This document shows, in pieces, positions 12,391-25,014 of a stretch of DNA of 64,000 bases. The position numbers and the translations under genes were made by a program. The notes beneath the pieces are model-generated. The model saw only the letters and a list, made by a program, of their open reading frames with translations. It did not search any database and was not told the DNA's origin. How positions within the stretch are numbered: the first letter of the stretch is position 1; each line of letters begins with the position of its first letter. Origin of the DNA: Augochlora pura (lineage: Eukaryota > Arthropoda > Insecta > Hymenoptera > Halictidae); assembly GCF_028453695.1 (NCBI RefSeq), contig NC_135776.1, positions 14,702,663 to 14,766,662 on the forward strand, in the 5' to 3' direction.

Positions 12391-12585
12391 TACAGGGTGT
12401 CCCGGAATTCGTAGTACAACCGGGCAGGTGGCGATTTCACATAAAAATAAAAAAAGAAGAAAATATTTTGTTATAACATTTTTTCATCCGGAGTTCCGTT
12501 CTCGTGATAATCGACTTCAAAGTTCGTTTAACCTTTAAACGATTTAATTTGCCCGGTTGTACTACGATTTCTGGGACACCCTGTA
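12391..12585. mobile_element. TIR element with ~35-bp ends starting TACAGGGTGTCCC
   Basis: The left arm at 12391-12426 starts TACAGGGTGTCCCGGAATTC. The right arm at 12550-12585 is its reverse complement with a few mismatches, and both arms contain gtagtacaaccgggc. About 195 bp with no ORF. TA at each extremity would suit a Tc1/mariner-type target duplication, but the superfamily is not proved. Confidence 0.75.
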
Positions 12586-13462
12586 TATTAATATCAAGAA
12601 ATATAAGGGTAGTAAGAGTAACGAATCATTCAACTCTTTCGCCTTAATTTTTTTAATAAACTGAATGTTGCGTATAATAATATATTGAGCAAAAGTTGTT
12701 AGATACGAAGGGAAGCATAATTGATTGACGATAATTAATTTGTTACTATTTAAGCTCGATATGCAAGTTGCATTTGTAACGTTAACGATATTCTACCTAA
12801 TCACAGCTTTTGATATTCGCAGATTTTTTTGCTACGCCTCTGCGTCGTCGTTCAATTGTTATTGTACCGATGTTAACAAAATTCAAGCGACTCGGCCGAA
12901 TTTTCCGAAGAAGTTATTCCGTTTCGTTCGCTTCTATTGGAATATTTTTAGCGAACAGCTCCACGTACATGTATGCATACGTGCCGAAGTAATAAAATCG
13001 CGAGATGCGCGGCGCTCGAGCGCCGATGTGAAACGAAGGAAATTAACGGCGGAAGAGTGGAAATTGGAATAACGAAATGTGCTCGTCCATTTGATATGTT
13101 GAATTCGACGGATGAAAAGAATGAACATTCGGTAAAATAAGATGAAACGTTCGTCGGTTTAATTTAATTTTCGAATCTAAAGCTATCGCGTACCTTCCAG
13201 TCCCGCCGAATCAGCGACAGTTAATTATCTCGCGTGTGAATTACCAGCAATAATTTCCAACAAATGATCCGCGCATCCCGTTTAATTAATGATTGTTCTT
13301 AAAAATCGTCGAGATTATTCCCGCAGAAACGACCCGCTGCTGTATTTGTTAATTATTTTTACTACCTTTCTTAACATTTGCTTTTATTACCATTATTATA
13401 TACATTTATTAGTGTTATTATATATTTTTATTACCATTATTATATACATTTATTACTGTTAT

Positions 13463-13496
<34 letters not shown>

Positions 13497-13740
13497 TTTT
13501 ACCATTATTATATACTTTTATTATTGTTGTTTGCAACTGTTACACTAATATTATTTTTACAATTCTTCATCATTATTTAATAATAAAACAGACGTAATTC
13601 TCATTTTGCTCTTGCATGGAGTGCAATCTCTTTACTCGACACATACGACAGAATATTAATTATTTTCTATTTCTCTTAATTATTATACATTCCTTTATTA
13701 ACCATTTATTATTACTCAGCTATGAAATTCGGCGAGTGCT
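12586..13740. repeat. AT-rich DNA with a tatatacatttatta repeat and (TA)n
   Basis: At about 13385-13520 the unit ttattaccattattatatacattta recurs about four times, interrupted by a (TA)n tract at 13464-13493. The 115-codon ORF near 12725 shows no domain. Confidence 0.6.
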
Positions 13741-13867
13741 TATTAGCATTCATAAACCAGGAAGCACGGTCGGAGTTACGACGCGAAGCGATCGATGAAA
13801 AAGGATGAATAAAATAGTTGAAATCGAGTAACTTCCGCCCACCATGTTGCCGAAACATTATCGAAAC

Positions 13868-13905
<38 letters not shown>

Positions 13906-14660
13906 AGTTATCAAACGAAAACGCGACGCGTTCTAATTCCCGCGCCGCGATTCAATGCATTTATTATCAGCGCGCCTTGGCCGTCGACGCGACGATAAAA
14001 TTCCTCGAGCGAAACGACAGAGGCAGCGATGAACTCGAAATCAAATTTCTGCCGTGCGCCTATCGCGAACAACGAGGGCTCGCGCGAACAAAAAGAATTC
14101 CGAATAATTGACTGTCACGTCGGAGTCGTGTCGGGCGAGAGGCACTCGAGTTCTCCGATAGGTAAAGCCGATCGGAATAAAGGCGCGTATAAATCGTTTT
14201 CAGCGGCCGCGGATTGTTTTGTTTTCGTAAGCGAGAGTCGTTCGCTCGTGGCGCGACCATTAGTTGACACAATCGAGCGACGCGGGCCCGTCAAATATTC
14301 ACTGATCAAACGACGCCTGGCTCTATCGTTTCGACGCAGCGTCGGAAGGTCAGTCGATCGACAAAAGCATTAGTGTAAACTTCGTCGCTGTGTGCTCGTT
14401 TCGTTCCGGGACCGTTGAAACCGGCGCGACCGTTGAAACCGCGCGGCCGTCGAAAACTTTTCATTGTCGCCTGTCTTTTACCGTTTTCCTCTGCTCGATC
14501 GTTTTCTCAGCGATTTTTAGCCGCCCCCTCCCCTCCCCTCCCCTCCACCCTTTTTTCGCCAGCGCTTCCACGTCGACGGTCACGATTTCGCGACGCGAAA
14601 GTTATTGGACGATCGGCGACCTAAGTGGATTGGATCGAATCCGATTGATGGAATACTAAA
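13741..14660. other. CpG-rich island with (TC)n microsatellite
   Basis: A (TC)n array lies at 13870-13904, followed by CpG-dense sequence. ORFs overlap in several frames (13818-14111, 14029-14373, 14390-14659), as expected in stop-poor GC-rich DNA. No domain was recognised, and a promoter or unannotated exon is possible but unsupported. Confidence 0.5.
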
Positions 14661-16480
14661 AACGAAGCGATTCTCCGGATCGAGGGTTCGATTGGTTTAT
14701 TTTTCAACTTATTATTTTTAATCCGGGAAGCGCTGCTTTGTTGCGAGGGTTTCGATGTCGAAAAGGATGCTGGAGAGTTATTTTTATGGCGATTGTTGGG
14801 TATTTGAAAATCTGATGTGAAGCAGCGTGTCTGGTGTAATTATCTTTTATTTATTGCTATTATTATTCTCTTTAATTTATTATTACGTTCCCTTATTTAT
14901 TATATATTTACTATATCATATTACAAATTTAGATTGTACATGTATAAGATTGCTCTAGCAAAATCGTTTAGACATTACAGAATTATTATACGCCTTAAAA
15001 TAATGTTAGAATAATTTTACTAAAATTTATAATAATTTTGTAATAATACTCGTCGTGATTATAAAGCAGTATGTCTAATTAAAAAATATAATAGACTATT
15101 TAGTAAACGAAGGTGATATTACATAGACTTCAGAGAGAAATTATAGCGAGTGTAAACATTCCTCTCTTTCTCTCTTCATTTAATAGTTTATTCGGTGTTA
15201 AAGTATTAAGAACAATATTCGTGTAAAACAAGTTCCAGAAATATTTTTATATTCATACTATATTTCAGCGAGGATTAATATAAATCTATACTGAAATGAT
15301 TAGAAACAATAATAGGAAAATCTCAGAATTGTTAAGAATCGAATCAGTCGTCGCAAGAATTTTAATCACACGAGACCATTATTTATTGCTACAAAAATTA
15401 AATGCGAGCTATTTTTGCCGCCGATCGATATTGTCTCGCGTAATTATTAATTACGCTATGCGGTGTTACTCTTCCGTTTTGCTTCGGTGTTTGTTAATCG
15501 ATACCTTTGTTCGTTCGCGCTTCGAATACACTAACACTGTATAGCTTCTATTTTAAGCTTTCTTAAACTTACCATTATTATTATTATTATTATTATTATT
15601 TATTTGTATATTTTGAAAATATTGACCGTTTCACTTTTGCGATATTATATATACTGCAGATATAAAAAACTTAGTATTATGTACAATAATCATATTATTT
15701 ATCATAAAACGCGTCTGCAGAACTCGCTCGTGTTTCCAACTGCAAGCATTGTATCAAAATAACAATTGTTACGCAACCACGTTGTATACATTGGATATAA
15801 CAGTCACGGTGCCCGATGCAAATAACAAATTATTTATTACGTCCCACCCTTTATCCCTGCATCGAGGAAGGGATGGTAATGCAAGTTACGCAACGCCTGG
15901 CACAGCCAAGACACCCTGGAGTGTTATTATTAGGTCCATTGAATGTAGTATGTGCATTATAATACCTTTATTTAATTGTAATGGTATTATTAAAAATGGT
16001 ATTGCTAAAAATAGTACATTATATTGTATATTGTATATAAAACTATATTATATAACATTGACAGTATGCTACATAATATATATAACTATATTACGTAATA
16101 TTAATTGTATAATAATATCAACAGTAATATGACATCAATAGTACTTTACATAAAACAATATTATCAAAAATAGTATTTACAAATCGCCATCAGCCAGAAA
16201 ACTGTCACTATTAACAATAAAAAGAATATAAAATAAATGCTACCAAATATACAAAAACTAAATGTTTCTCTTCTTTAACGAAGCGACAGAACTCGTCTCT
16301 CAAATCGAGCATAAAATAATCAGCGAACAGTCGCTTGATACAAATCCGATCTCGATGAGCGATACGCGCAGCCATAATCGTGGTCGCTCGATTAGGTAAT
16401 GCGACAAATATGGCGGCGCTGATTGGAGGTGTCGCTGTGACGGAGCGTCGCGCGAACAAATAAAGAAAATCGTGCTAGTG
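14661..16480. other. AT-rich DNA, no gene; (ATT)n at 15574-15600
   Basis: Apart from the trinucleotide array I see only low-complexity AT-rich sequence and short ORFs without domains. Confidence 0.6.
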
Positions 16481-17265
16481 GAAACTGTTACGATAAGAAC
16501 GGCGGGGGAACAGCTGAAAACAGTAAACAGGAAAGGAGCCGTGCTCGATCCTGCGTCGCCTTTAATGACCGGTCATTAATAACGGCACGGGTACGTGTCG
16601 GAAATTTATGAGCGCGCCTGTTCAACTGCAGTTGCAACGAAATTACGAATCGACTGCGAGCTTTCCCCCCTCCGCGTTTCCCCGGCTCGGCCGCGCAGAG
16701 AATATGCCGGCCAGCCGACCTTGACCCTTAAACGTGGTACCCCCTGTCATCGCTGCCATTCCACTCTGGCAAGGACGATGAATCAAAAAAGAGAGGGGGG
16801 TGGGAGGGAGGGCACGCTCGCCGGACAGAGAAGAGGCGGCGAGAACTACCGAACGGGATGCTCGATTCTTTCGGACTCCGTTCGCCGAATTTTTCCGCAA
16901 TTTCATTTCCATGCAGCGACTCTCGGGATTGTTTTAAGCACCGATTTAGTCGGCAAACATTTGAAATTGTTGGCAGCCGGGTTGCCGGCAATGGCTACGA
17001 ACCGGCGCAGAGTCGTTCAAAACTCTTTCGCTCGTTACTTTTGTTTATCGTCTTAATTATAGTATTGCATTTTTATTAGTGTGATCTTTTTACTCATATT
17101 CTATAAGTATAGTATTGTAATTTATAATTCGCAATTCTATGTAGTATATTTTATATATTATATGTTGTATTTATACTGTTGTATATATATGTATCTATAT
17201 TTGATTTTTTTTGGTACAGTAATATATGTACACTCTAACAAGCATGAGATCTTAAATCAGAACCA
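16481..17265. other. CpG-rich block with an unconvincing ORF
   Basis: A 153-codon frame at 16595-17056 opens with GTG, not ATG, and has no recognisable domain. Other frames are open in parallel. I read it as non-coding. Confidence 0.5.
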
Positions 17266-17269
17266 TTAA

Positions 17270-17470
17270 CCCTTTGTATACCATTTTCTTCCTAATTACA
17301 ATTAAGCACTTTTTCGATTGTAATAATTTCTTTGGAGAAAAAGAAAATTTACATTTATTATATGCCAATACTAGAATGATTAAATATTGCTCGCAAGTGG
17401 ACCGAATTTAATTCCGATTTAAAAGAACTGAACAGTCATACTTAACAAGATATTAAATTATAGCAAGTGG
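17270..17470 (-). mobile_element. Degenerate piggyBac-like MITE (CCCCTTGC family)
   Basis: TTAA lies at 17266-17269 and 17471-17474. The interior, including accattttcttc and taatttctttggag, matches the reverse complement of the element at 32604. The right terminus tagcaagtgg is eroded. Confidence 0.6.
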
Positions 17471-17474
17471 TTAA

Positions 17475-18035
17475 TAAAACTCCAGAAACGTTCACAATAT
17501 TTTCAAAGCGTTGATGATAATTAAAAAATAATTAAACAATGTACAATGTCTCTTCAGATGTACATTGAACCGCTTTTAAAGCGATTCTAATTCGCAGTAG
17601 TTGTTCGAGTACGACGACAGTTCAGAGCCATCGCTACCCGCTGCTGGAGGTCGTCAGTAGTGGCGAATCGCATAGATCAGCCATAAGATTTCCTGTGTCT
17701 CGACCAACGGCCTTGACCTCGCGCAATCCCACATCATCGCCAGCATTCGGGTTGAATGGTGGTTTGCAGAATGAAAGCGGAGGGTTGGGTGGCCGTGGAA
17801 GGTCAGGGTGACAGTTGCCGAAGGTTTACTTTTAGTTTTGGATCGTTGCGAGCGCAGTTTTTTGCGCAGCAACTTCCCTCGCGTTTTGGCAGTGAAATAG
17901 AGCCACTCGTCGAACGTTTTCACGCTACTCAATGTTACGAAATCTTTATTTATCGCGAATTAGACGGTGAAATCATTTTGGACGCTTCATTTTTTAATCA
18001 TTCAGTTTTTATGTAACACGACTTTTTTATTATAT
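17475..18035. other. Mixed-composition DNA, no gene
   Basis: A moderately GC-rich patch at about 17590-17980 with short ORFs on both strands and nothing recognisable. Confidence 0.55.
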
Positions 18036-18262
18036 AATGATATTAGTATATGTAATTTAATAATACATGTATAATATGTGTAATATAGTAATACGTATAT
18101 AATATACTTAATATAATAATACAAATATAATAATACCTTTGTAATACACATAATATAGTGAAACAAATATAATATACATAATATAATGATACCTTTGTAA
18201 TATACATAATATAGTAAAACAAATATAATATACATAACCTAATAATACAAATATAATATTCC
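18036..18262. repeat. AT-rich tandem repeat, unit about 60 bp
   Basis: Degenerate copies of taatacctttgtaatacac, ataatatagtgaaac and aaatataatataca follow one another. The minus-strand tyrosine/isoleucine-rich ORFs here are products of the repeat. Confidence 0.7.
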
Positions 18263-19126
18263 GAATACTTTTCATATAAAAATTGAATGAAAAGCAACAA
18301 AAATAATTTGGATAACCCAGAGGTCTGAAAATTAATTTTTCAAAGGAACCGTATCTTTCTAAATTTGTATTAAACAAACAGGATATAAATCCGGCACGAC
18401 ACGGTACCGCTAACATAACCTTGAATTATTTTCTTTTATCTATAAATTACCGACTAAATAAATGCACAGATAATTACAGTGCAGAACTACTATGCGACAT
18501 TTTAAAATAATTTCCTATATTGACATATTGCGATTGCAAACTCCGTTAATTTTGTCCCTGAAAATGGTGAAAAACCGAGCTAAAAGCAATCAACTAAAAT
18601 AATTTAACGGGAACGTTTAAAGATAAATAACGCCGCGAGCAATGCGCAGAAAGTGCAGCAATCAGTAAAAGTAATTAATTGTCGGACGCGAGCGGAAAAA
18701 CATGGGAAACTCCATTATCGGGAATAGTCGTTCGCATTTAGCGGACGCGTTTCCTCTGGAAAACTATAGCAGCGCGAGGTTCGTTTTATTGAAAGCAAAC
18801 ATGAATTTTCATTTCGCTGCGAGAAGTCGGCGTTTCCGTGGCGGCGCTCCTGTTCGGTGCAGCTGCGGAAGGAAACAACGTCGTGTAAAGAGAGAGAGAG
18901 GGTGCGGATACGAATTCCGGATTCCGCAACAATTAGCAAGGCCCTCGGCGTCAGACGTTGATAAATTACGGTTGGCCAGCCCACGAGAGAATGGCATTGT
19001 TGGATTATTCATACGTTTTACCAATGAATCGGTCTTGCTCTGTGCGATTCTACTCGTCGCTCGAGAGGAATCTTTCGTCTGGATCTAACTTCTCGAATCT
19101 TACATTCTTCTCTCGACTTAAATTAT
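18263..19126. other. CpG-rich patch, no gene
   Basis: Sequence at 18600-19080 is CpG-rich with a 128-codon ORF (18702-19088) that has no domain and runs through a short GA repeat. Non-coding is the default reading. Confidence 0.55.
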
Positions 19127-19285
19127 ACACGGTATCCAAAAAATTATGGTACTTTTGGGAAATAGGAGAAGCACCTTTTTCCTTGGCGACAATGCAATTC
19201 GCGATTTTGTTTAAGAGCTATTAAAGAAAAACAGTGACTAACGAGGGGGTGAGTTTGGAGGACTTATGTCTGATTGGTCAGTGTT
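19127..19285. mobile_element. Fragment of a dispersed repeat (one end visible)
   Basis: Begins TACACGGTATCCAAAAAATT, which looks like a decayed TACAGGGTGTCCC-type terminus. It continues through gagctattaaagaaaaacag to tctgattggtca. The arrangement resembles common hymenopteran dispersed repeats as I remember them. I see no matching opposite end. Confidence 0.4.
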
Positions 19286-20747
19286 TCTTGTTAATAACTC
19301 GTAGATAAATCCACGAATATAATAAATATAAATCTGGATCTAAATGTCTATATAAATGTTTATACAAATGTTTATACAAACGTTTGCTATATAAATTCTC
19401 GTTTCCAATTCAAATTTGTAAAAATTCGCAGAATATAGAAACAGAAACAATGACATTAATTTAAACATCCCACCTTCATTATATACTTAAAACTTGTACA
19501 ATCACTCACAAAATTCGATTACAAAATCAAATCGCCGTTTTATTAGAATTAAAGATGACGCGATAGTTTCCTATATCCGACATAAAGACAGAGAATAGAA
19601 TGTATAAAAACAGGAGAAATATTTTAAAAGAACGAAGAAAATTTATAGTCGGTGAAACAGAAAATCGGCGTGATTATTTCCAAGAGCGGCTGGCTCGGAA
19701 AATACGGTTACTTCTGGGTCAGATCGACGAGGTGCGCGAACGAGGGTCAACGTTGAACTTGGCGGGATCATTTAATATCAAGAAATTACCAAGGTCCGTG
19801 CACACCGCGCTCTTGAAATCGGCGTGCGCGCGACACTTGAATACGAGATCGCAGGAAAGCCTCCATTCTCGAGCAATTAGGGACCGTATTGGGGGAGGGG
19901 GCCACGGCGACGATTTCCAGCCCGGCGGATTCGCGGGGGTGCCGCCGCCGCCGCGTGCACCGTCACGTAACGCTCTTGATATTTACAGCGGACTGTTTTC
20001 AAATATGTATATCGCTTTATACTCGAATTGACAAGTGGGACGATCGATATTCGGCGGTGCTGCGAGAGTGCACCTGCTACCCCCGGTCCCACCCCCATCC
20101 CCAAACCCTCTCGTCTCTTTCAAGCAGCCGACGGCCGTGCAGCCGCATCCCGCGAACAATCTCAGATCCGACGGCTCCTAAATTAAGTCGACAGTCGCGT
20201 CCGGATGATTCGGAATATTTTCATAAATATCGCATCGCGAATGCGCACGGTCTCGACAATGTTACCCTTAGGTTTTTATTGTAAATTGTTCCATTATCGA
20301 ATTGATATTAATTGATTTTATGTAGGGCGAGTTGGGTAACTTGTACACTGAAATAACTTTTGGATTATTACGTGGATTTTGATTGATTTTAATTATTTTT
20401 ATTGCGCAGAGTGTTAATATAATTTTGCCGAGGAAAAATAGGAAAGGAGAAGTTAGTTTTGGAATTATTTTTAGGTAGCTGAAATTGGTGCGATGAATAA
20501 AAATGTTGTAACGAGCGTATGATAATTTATATAATAACGCAAATATTTATATAAGGAATAGTATATAATAATATATAAATAATACATAACTATTGTATAC
20601 AATATATAATTATATAAATATTGTATAGTGATTGCACATCTTAATCCATTTTTAATATAAATAATACTTGAATATTGTACAGAATAACTCTATATCTTAT
20701 TCCATAGTCACACTAAATCATTTCTGTTAAAAACGTACATACGTTTA
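19286..20747. other. No gene; CpG-rich centre
   Basis: CpG-rich at about 19660-20260 with overlapping ORFs (19600-20031, 19889-20284) lacking domains. AT-rich on both flanks. Confidence 0.55.
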
Positions 20748-21280
20748 TCATTCTATCAGTATGTCACTCACGACTATAACTCTAATATATTACGTTAACC
20801 TATGCATATAGTAAGCTTTACTGTCTAATAAAATCTATTATATAAGATGACAAATAACACAAGCTTCACTACATTATTTTTTACTACATAAAGTAACCTA
20901 TATAATACTCCATTATAATTAATTCCTCCCCAATCAAATTCCGACAATTTTCCTAAATCGATTTTCTTAACTAATTGCACGTGAAACTTTCCCGGCTAAT
21001 AGAAAACTTTGACAATCTGATAGTCATTCTGTCAGTATGTCTCCCACGACTATATTATGTTATCTTATACAGTAAACTTTATTATCTAAAATAAAATCTA
21101 TTATATAAAATCACACGTAACATAAAACTCATTACACTATTTTTTAATATATAAAGTTATCTATATAAAATCACTATTATTAATTCCTTCCCAATAAAAT
21201 TCCGACAATATTTCTAAATCGATCTTCTTAACTAATTGCATATTAAACTTTCGCGGCTAATAGAGAAGTCTGATGATGGA
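20748..21280. repeat. Diverged 276-bp tandem duplication
   Basis: Copy 1 starts at tcattctatcagtatgtc (20748) and copy 2 at tcattctgtcagtatgtc (21024). Both proceed in the same order through cacgactata, aaaatctattatata, aattcctccccaat, aaattccgacaat and ctaactaattgca-like words with small indels. Confidence 0.85.
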
Positions 21281-22235
21281 CGATCGTATAATGGCGATTC
21301 TATAATACGTTCTAACAGAGATGGAAATAAGCTCGCTGACCGAACCGCTGACTTTCGGCATACACTGTTCAATGGGGGTGAAGTCGATTTCCTCCTGTCG
21401 GTTTGCACGCTGATTGCACGCCGGAAGGGGATTTGTTGAACTGAGTCGCCGATACCAGTTGACGACGCGGTAGATATGCTCGTTAGTGGTACGAATCCTT
21501 GATACTCCTGATTAATGATTGAAATAGTGGTACGGAATTCTTGTTTGACATCGATTCCGCCGTCGAGGCTCGTTCAAATATCTAGTCGACGATCCGTCCA
21601 ACGAAACGCGGCGAAATCTCGTTACCGAGCTTTCCGTGTCTTTCTCTTTTCCGATAAAATTTTTTTCCATAAAAATTTCACAAAGTATGCTGAGGATCTT
21701 TTGTAATTGTATTCCACAATTTAGGCCTTCTATAGATCTTAATTAAACATGGAAGATTGAATTAATTTTCGAAAGTAGATTGCGGTTTTATTTCGGGTCA
21801 AAATTGGCCCGAATGGACGCCGTTGGAGAATTAATATAGTAGCGGAGAAATATGAATAATAATATTGGAAATGAGTAGAGTATTTTAATTATTTTGAATT
21901 TAATTATCGATAGTGAGATCTTCAATCGTCCTTGGATGTAACGTTTAGAAAACATCTTATCAATAGACCCGTGTCGACTGGGTAAAAATTATGTATTAAA
22001 TTATTTACTTTCAAATATTCCTGGATACACATTGTATGCATATTTTTTTATCATTATAGAGATATAATAAAAATGTCTTTGCAAAATAGTTTCTTAGATA
22101 TAAAATAAAATAGTAACTTTATTAAAAATACATTATATTCTATATAGTATATAATTTAATAATTTTGTTTAATACATTTTATTAAACTTCATTTAAATAG
22201 TCAATTTCAATTACAATTATAATTAGATTTATTAG
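21281..22235. other. No gene recognised
   Basis: Moderately GC-rich to about 21640, then AT-rich. Holds only short ORFs. Confidence 0.55.
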
Positions 22236-22622
22236 GAGCAACTATTAGCCGCTTTGATTTCTCATTTTTTCAAAGATACAGCCCCATGCTTTGTCATTCT
22301 TTCCATGATATATTGTTCAGGAATATTTTACAAGCAATTAGCGGAAAATACGTATCAAACCCTGATGTTTGACAATAAATATTTCCAAACAATCTCCTCT
22401 AATTTAGTGCTAGCTTTTGTTACATCTGTGTACGGGACGAAATTTATATGCACGGTATTTCCATTTTATTTATATTCTGCTGCCACTGTGTTACGTATTT
22501 GCCTTCGGATAAGCTGGACAAGCCAATTTAATGCCGGCGAACCTTTTGTAAATAAAATTATACAGCTGGAACAAAGCTGTACAATATTTCAGGTATTACG
22601 ATCGTTAGATTATTACTGGTAA
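22236..22622 (+). other. Unrecognised open frame with hydrophobic segments (possible exon or pseudogene)
   Basis: In strongly AT-rich DNA one frame stays open for about 128 codons to a TAA at 22620-22622. It predicts two hydrophobic stretches, roughly APCFVILSMIYCSGIFY and the later TKFICTVFPFYLYSAATVL, in an otherwise ordinary residue mix. It has no initiating ATG at the front. The start could coincide with an acceptor-like ttattag at 22229-22235, and a gtaact donor-like site overlaps the stop. I do not recognise a family. A decayed membrane receptor, a chance ORF or a real exon are all possible. Confidence 0.25.
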
Positions 22623-23538
22623 CTTTCGCACGTACATTTATTTTATCATACATTTTTATGTTACTTAATTGTAACAAATTATTTTAGGCACTTCTTTGCA
22701 TAATTCTTCATTCTTTATTCGAATAGGATTTGCAACATCGTTCGAATAATTATAAAAACAATTGCAGGCTGTTTCTATCTAATTTTGCAAGAATTTATTT
22801 ATCGCTTCGTCATGTATTTATATTCAAAATCAGTTTTAAATTTCTTAATAATAATAAATGTATTGATCGAACCTTTCATAAGCAATATAATATAAAGAAA
22901 AATGCAATATCTTTTATAAGGTTTGTTTTAATAAATTATTTTCAATATGAATTCTTGTGTAGAAGACTGAAATGAACGAATTCTTATCGTAATGTATTAT
23001 ATAATTACCTTGACATATAATAATTTGACTTTATTATATAACAATGATCAATAACTTTCCATTGGACAAAAATGTCACCCGTGTAACACCCAATCTCCGT
23101 CTCGGTAATCAAATCCAAATAAATTATTCATCGAACAAATTGTTATCCCGGGACAAATTTCCAATCGATCAGAAACTCGAACGAAGTTTCATCGAGGTTC
23201 GAATCGAACGACGCGGCGACCATAAGCGCGACTGGAATCGGCATCGGTTCGCCGCATACGCGCGCGTAATTTTCGACTGATTTTACCGAGCCGTTCATCC
23301 GATACTTTAAATATTTGCGTTCGCGGCACCGCGCGCCCGCTTTAAATCAATAATATTGATTGCGCGCAAACACCGGCGCATCGTAATCAGCGGCGTTCCA
23401 AGTTCGAACAGAATATTCGCTTCCGGTTCTTATCGCGTCGCCCGCGAATGCACGAGCTCTCCGACAAAGTAGGATCGAGCTTCCTCCTCTTTTCAATTTC
23501 CGGCCACGGTGCTCGGCCGTGCGCTCCTTCCCACGGGA
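22623..23538. other. No gene; AT-rich then CpG-rich
   Basis: AT-rich until about 23040, CpG-rich after that. Short ORFs only. Confidence 0.55.
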
Positions 23539-23563
23539 CCCCCCCCCCCCCCCCCCCCCCCCC
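23539..23563. repeat. Poly-C run (25 nt)
   Basis: Uninterrupted C from 23539 to 23563 within a CpG-rich tract. The proline-rich and glycine-rich ORFs across it are artefacts of the run. Confidence 0.95.
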
Positions 23564-24129
23564 TGCTTCCCAACACCGTCGTGAAATTTTAGACGAATTG
23601 TTAGCGAGCCCGGCCGAAACACTTCTGCGCGCGAAGGTGCTACAAACTTCTCCAACTAGTTAGAATTTTATTCAAGAAGTTCTACTCGCGGAAAGCAGCC
23701 CCGAGTATATTCGCTCGCGTTACGGTAAACGCTTCGTTTTTTTTTAGAATTTCCTCGGCCTCCCGGCTTCTCCGCAGTCGCATATCAATTACCAACGTTT
23801 TACCTGCGCCTTTTTTTTTTGCACGTCATTGTTTCCGTTTTGTTTGCATTCTTCATTGTTTGCCCTCCGTATTGTTCCTTGTTTCCCTTTCGCATTGTTC
23901 GCATTTCGTATTCTTCATTGTACGCCTGTTACGTTCCCCGCGTGTTCGAAACGCTGTTAATCGATGGTTTTAATTGGAAGGATTTCGTGAACTGAATCGA
24001 CAGATTAGAATGATATGCGAGGTAATAAACAGTAACTATAATAATACAAGGAACTAACATAGAACCGCTAGGATTGCAAATATTTTTTACCTCCTTATAA
24101 ATTACGAATACTAATAAAGTATTAATAAC

Positions 24130-24180
<51 letters not shown>
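24130..24180. repeat. (AAT)n microsatellite
   Basis: Perfect AAT trinucleotide array of about 17 units. Confidence 0.95.
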
Positions 24181-24181
<1 letters not shown>

Positions 24182-24419
24182 TTTGTATACTATATTTATA
24201 CTATACTAATAGTATATTGATACTCTAACACTAATAAATATTTATAAAATACGTAATCCAAAATAAAATATAAATAATAAATTAACCAATACAGTAACCT
24301 GATTATAATATAATCCATATTTTCATACAAATTTACATAATTCAATTGAAAGAGAAACAGTGTAACAATGAAAGATAAAAGCACGACCAAAATTGCCGTT
24401 TAACAGCCTAAGAAAATGA

Positions 24420-25010
24420 CCGAAATGTGCTTATCTCATCTGGAGAACTCCGACAAATTCCACGGACCGCGCGCGCACTGTTTTACCACTCCTTCATTTC
24501 TCTCACCTGAAGCACTCCGTTCCCATTGTTGCTATTCGAAATGGGTCGGTATTCGGTTTCACTGTTAACCAAGCCAGACGTCGTTAAATAACTAATTCAG
24601 AGGCCGTCCGATAAATGGATTGAACGGTGCTCCGCGGGACATTTTAATCAGATTAGAATCTCGAGAGCGTTTCGAACCGGGACGGGGGAGGGGAGGGGAA
24701 AAGAAGCGAGCGGAAAGGCGCTTTTATCGGTTCGATCCTGTGTCGCGTTCGGACCGGATCCGCTGCGAGCCTTCCGTTTCGCCCGCGAGTTTACTATTTC
24801 AGCGCGACTGCCTCGGTCACGTTTCAGAGTCAATTTTCCGGGTTACATTTATGGCCGGCGTTTTATCGGACAAAGGAATTTACTTTTCGATTCGAGCCCC
24901 GTCGATACCCGTTCGTTTCTTGTATAACCAATACACCCTTTACACCAAGATTACTACCTTCGATCGCGCCGTCACGCATCTCGAAAACTTGTCCCTGGGA
25001 CCAGTCATTG
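24420..25010. other. CpG-rich block, no gene
   Basis: A 142-codon ORF (24620-25048) has no domain and its end runs into the TTAA element starting at 25015, arguing against a conserved gene. Confidence 0.5.
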
Positions 25011-25014
25011 TTAA

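Noticed and set aside
13464..13493. (TA)n tract as a possible TATA promoter
   Set aside because: Plain dinucleotide microsatellite without initiator or downstream gene context.
16595..17056. 153-codon ORF
   Set aside because: GTG start, GC-rich multi-frame openness and no domain.
24730..24745. ggttcgatcctgtg as a tRNA B-box
   Set aside because: No matching A-box or cloverleaf stems at the required spacing.
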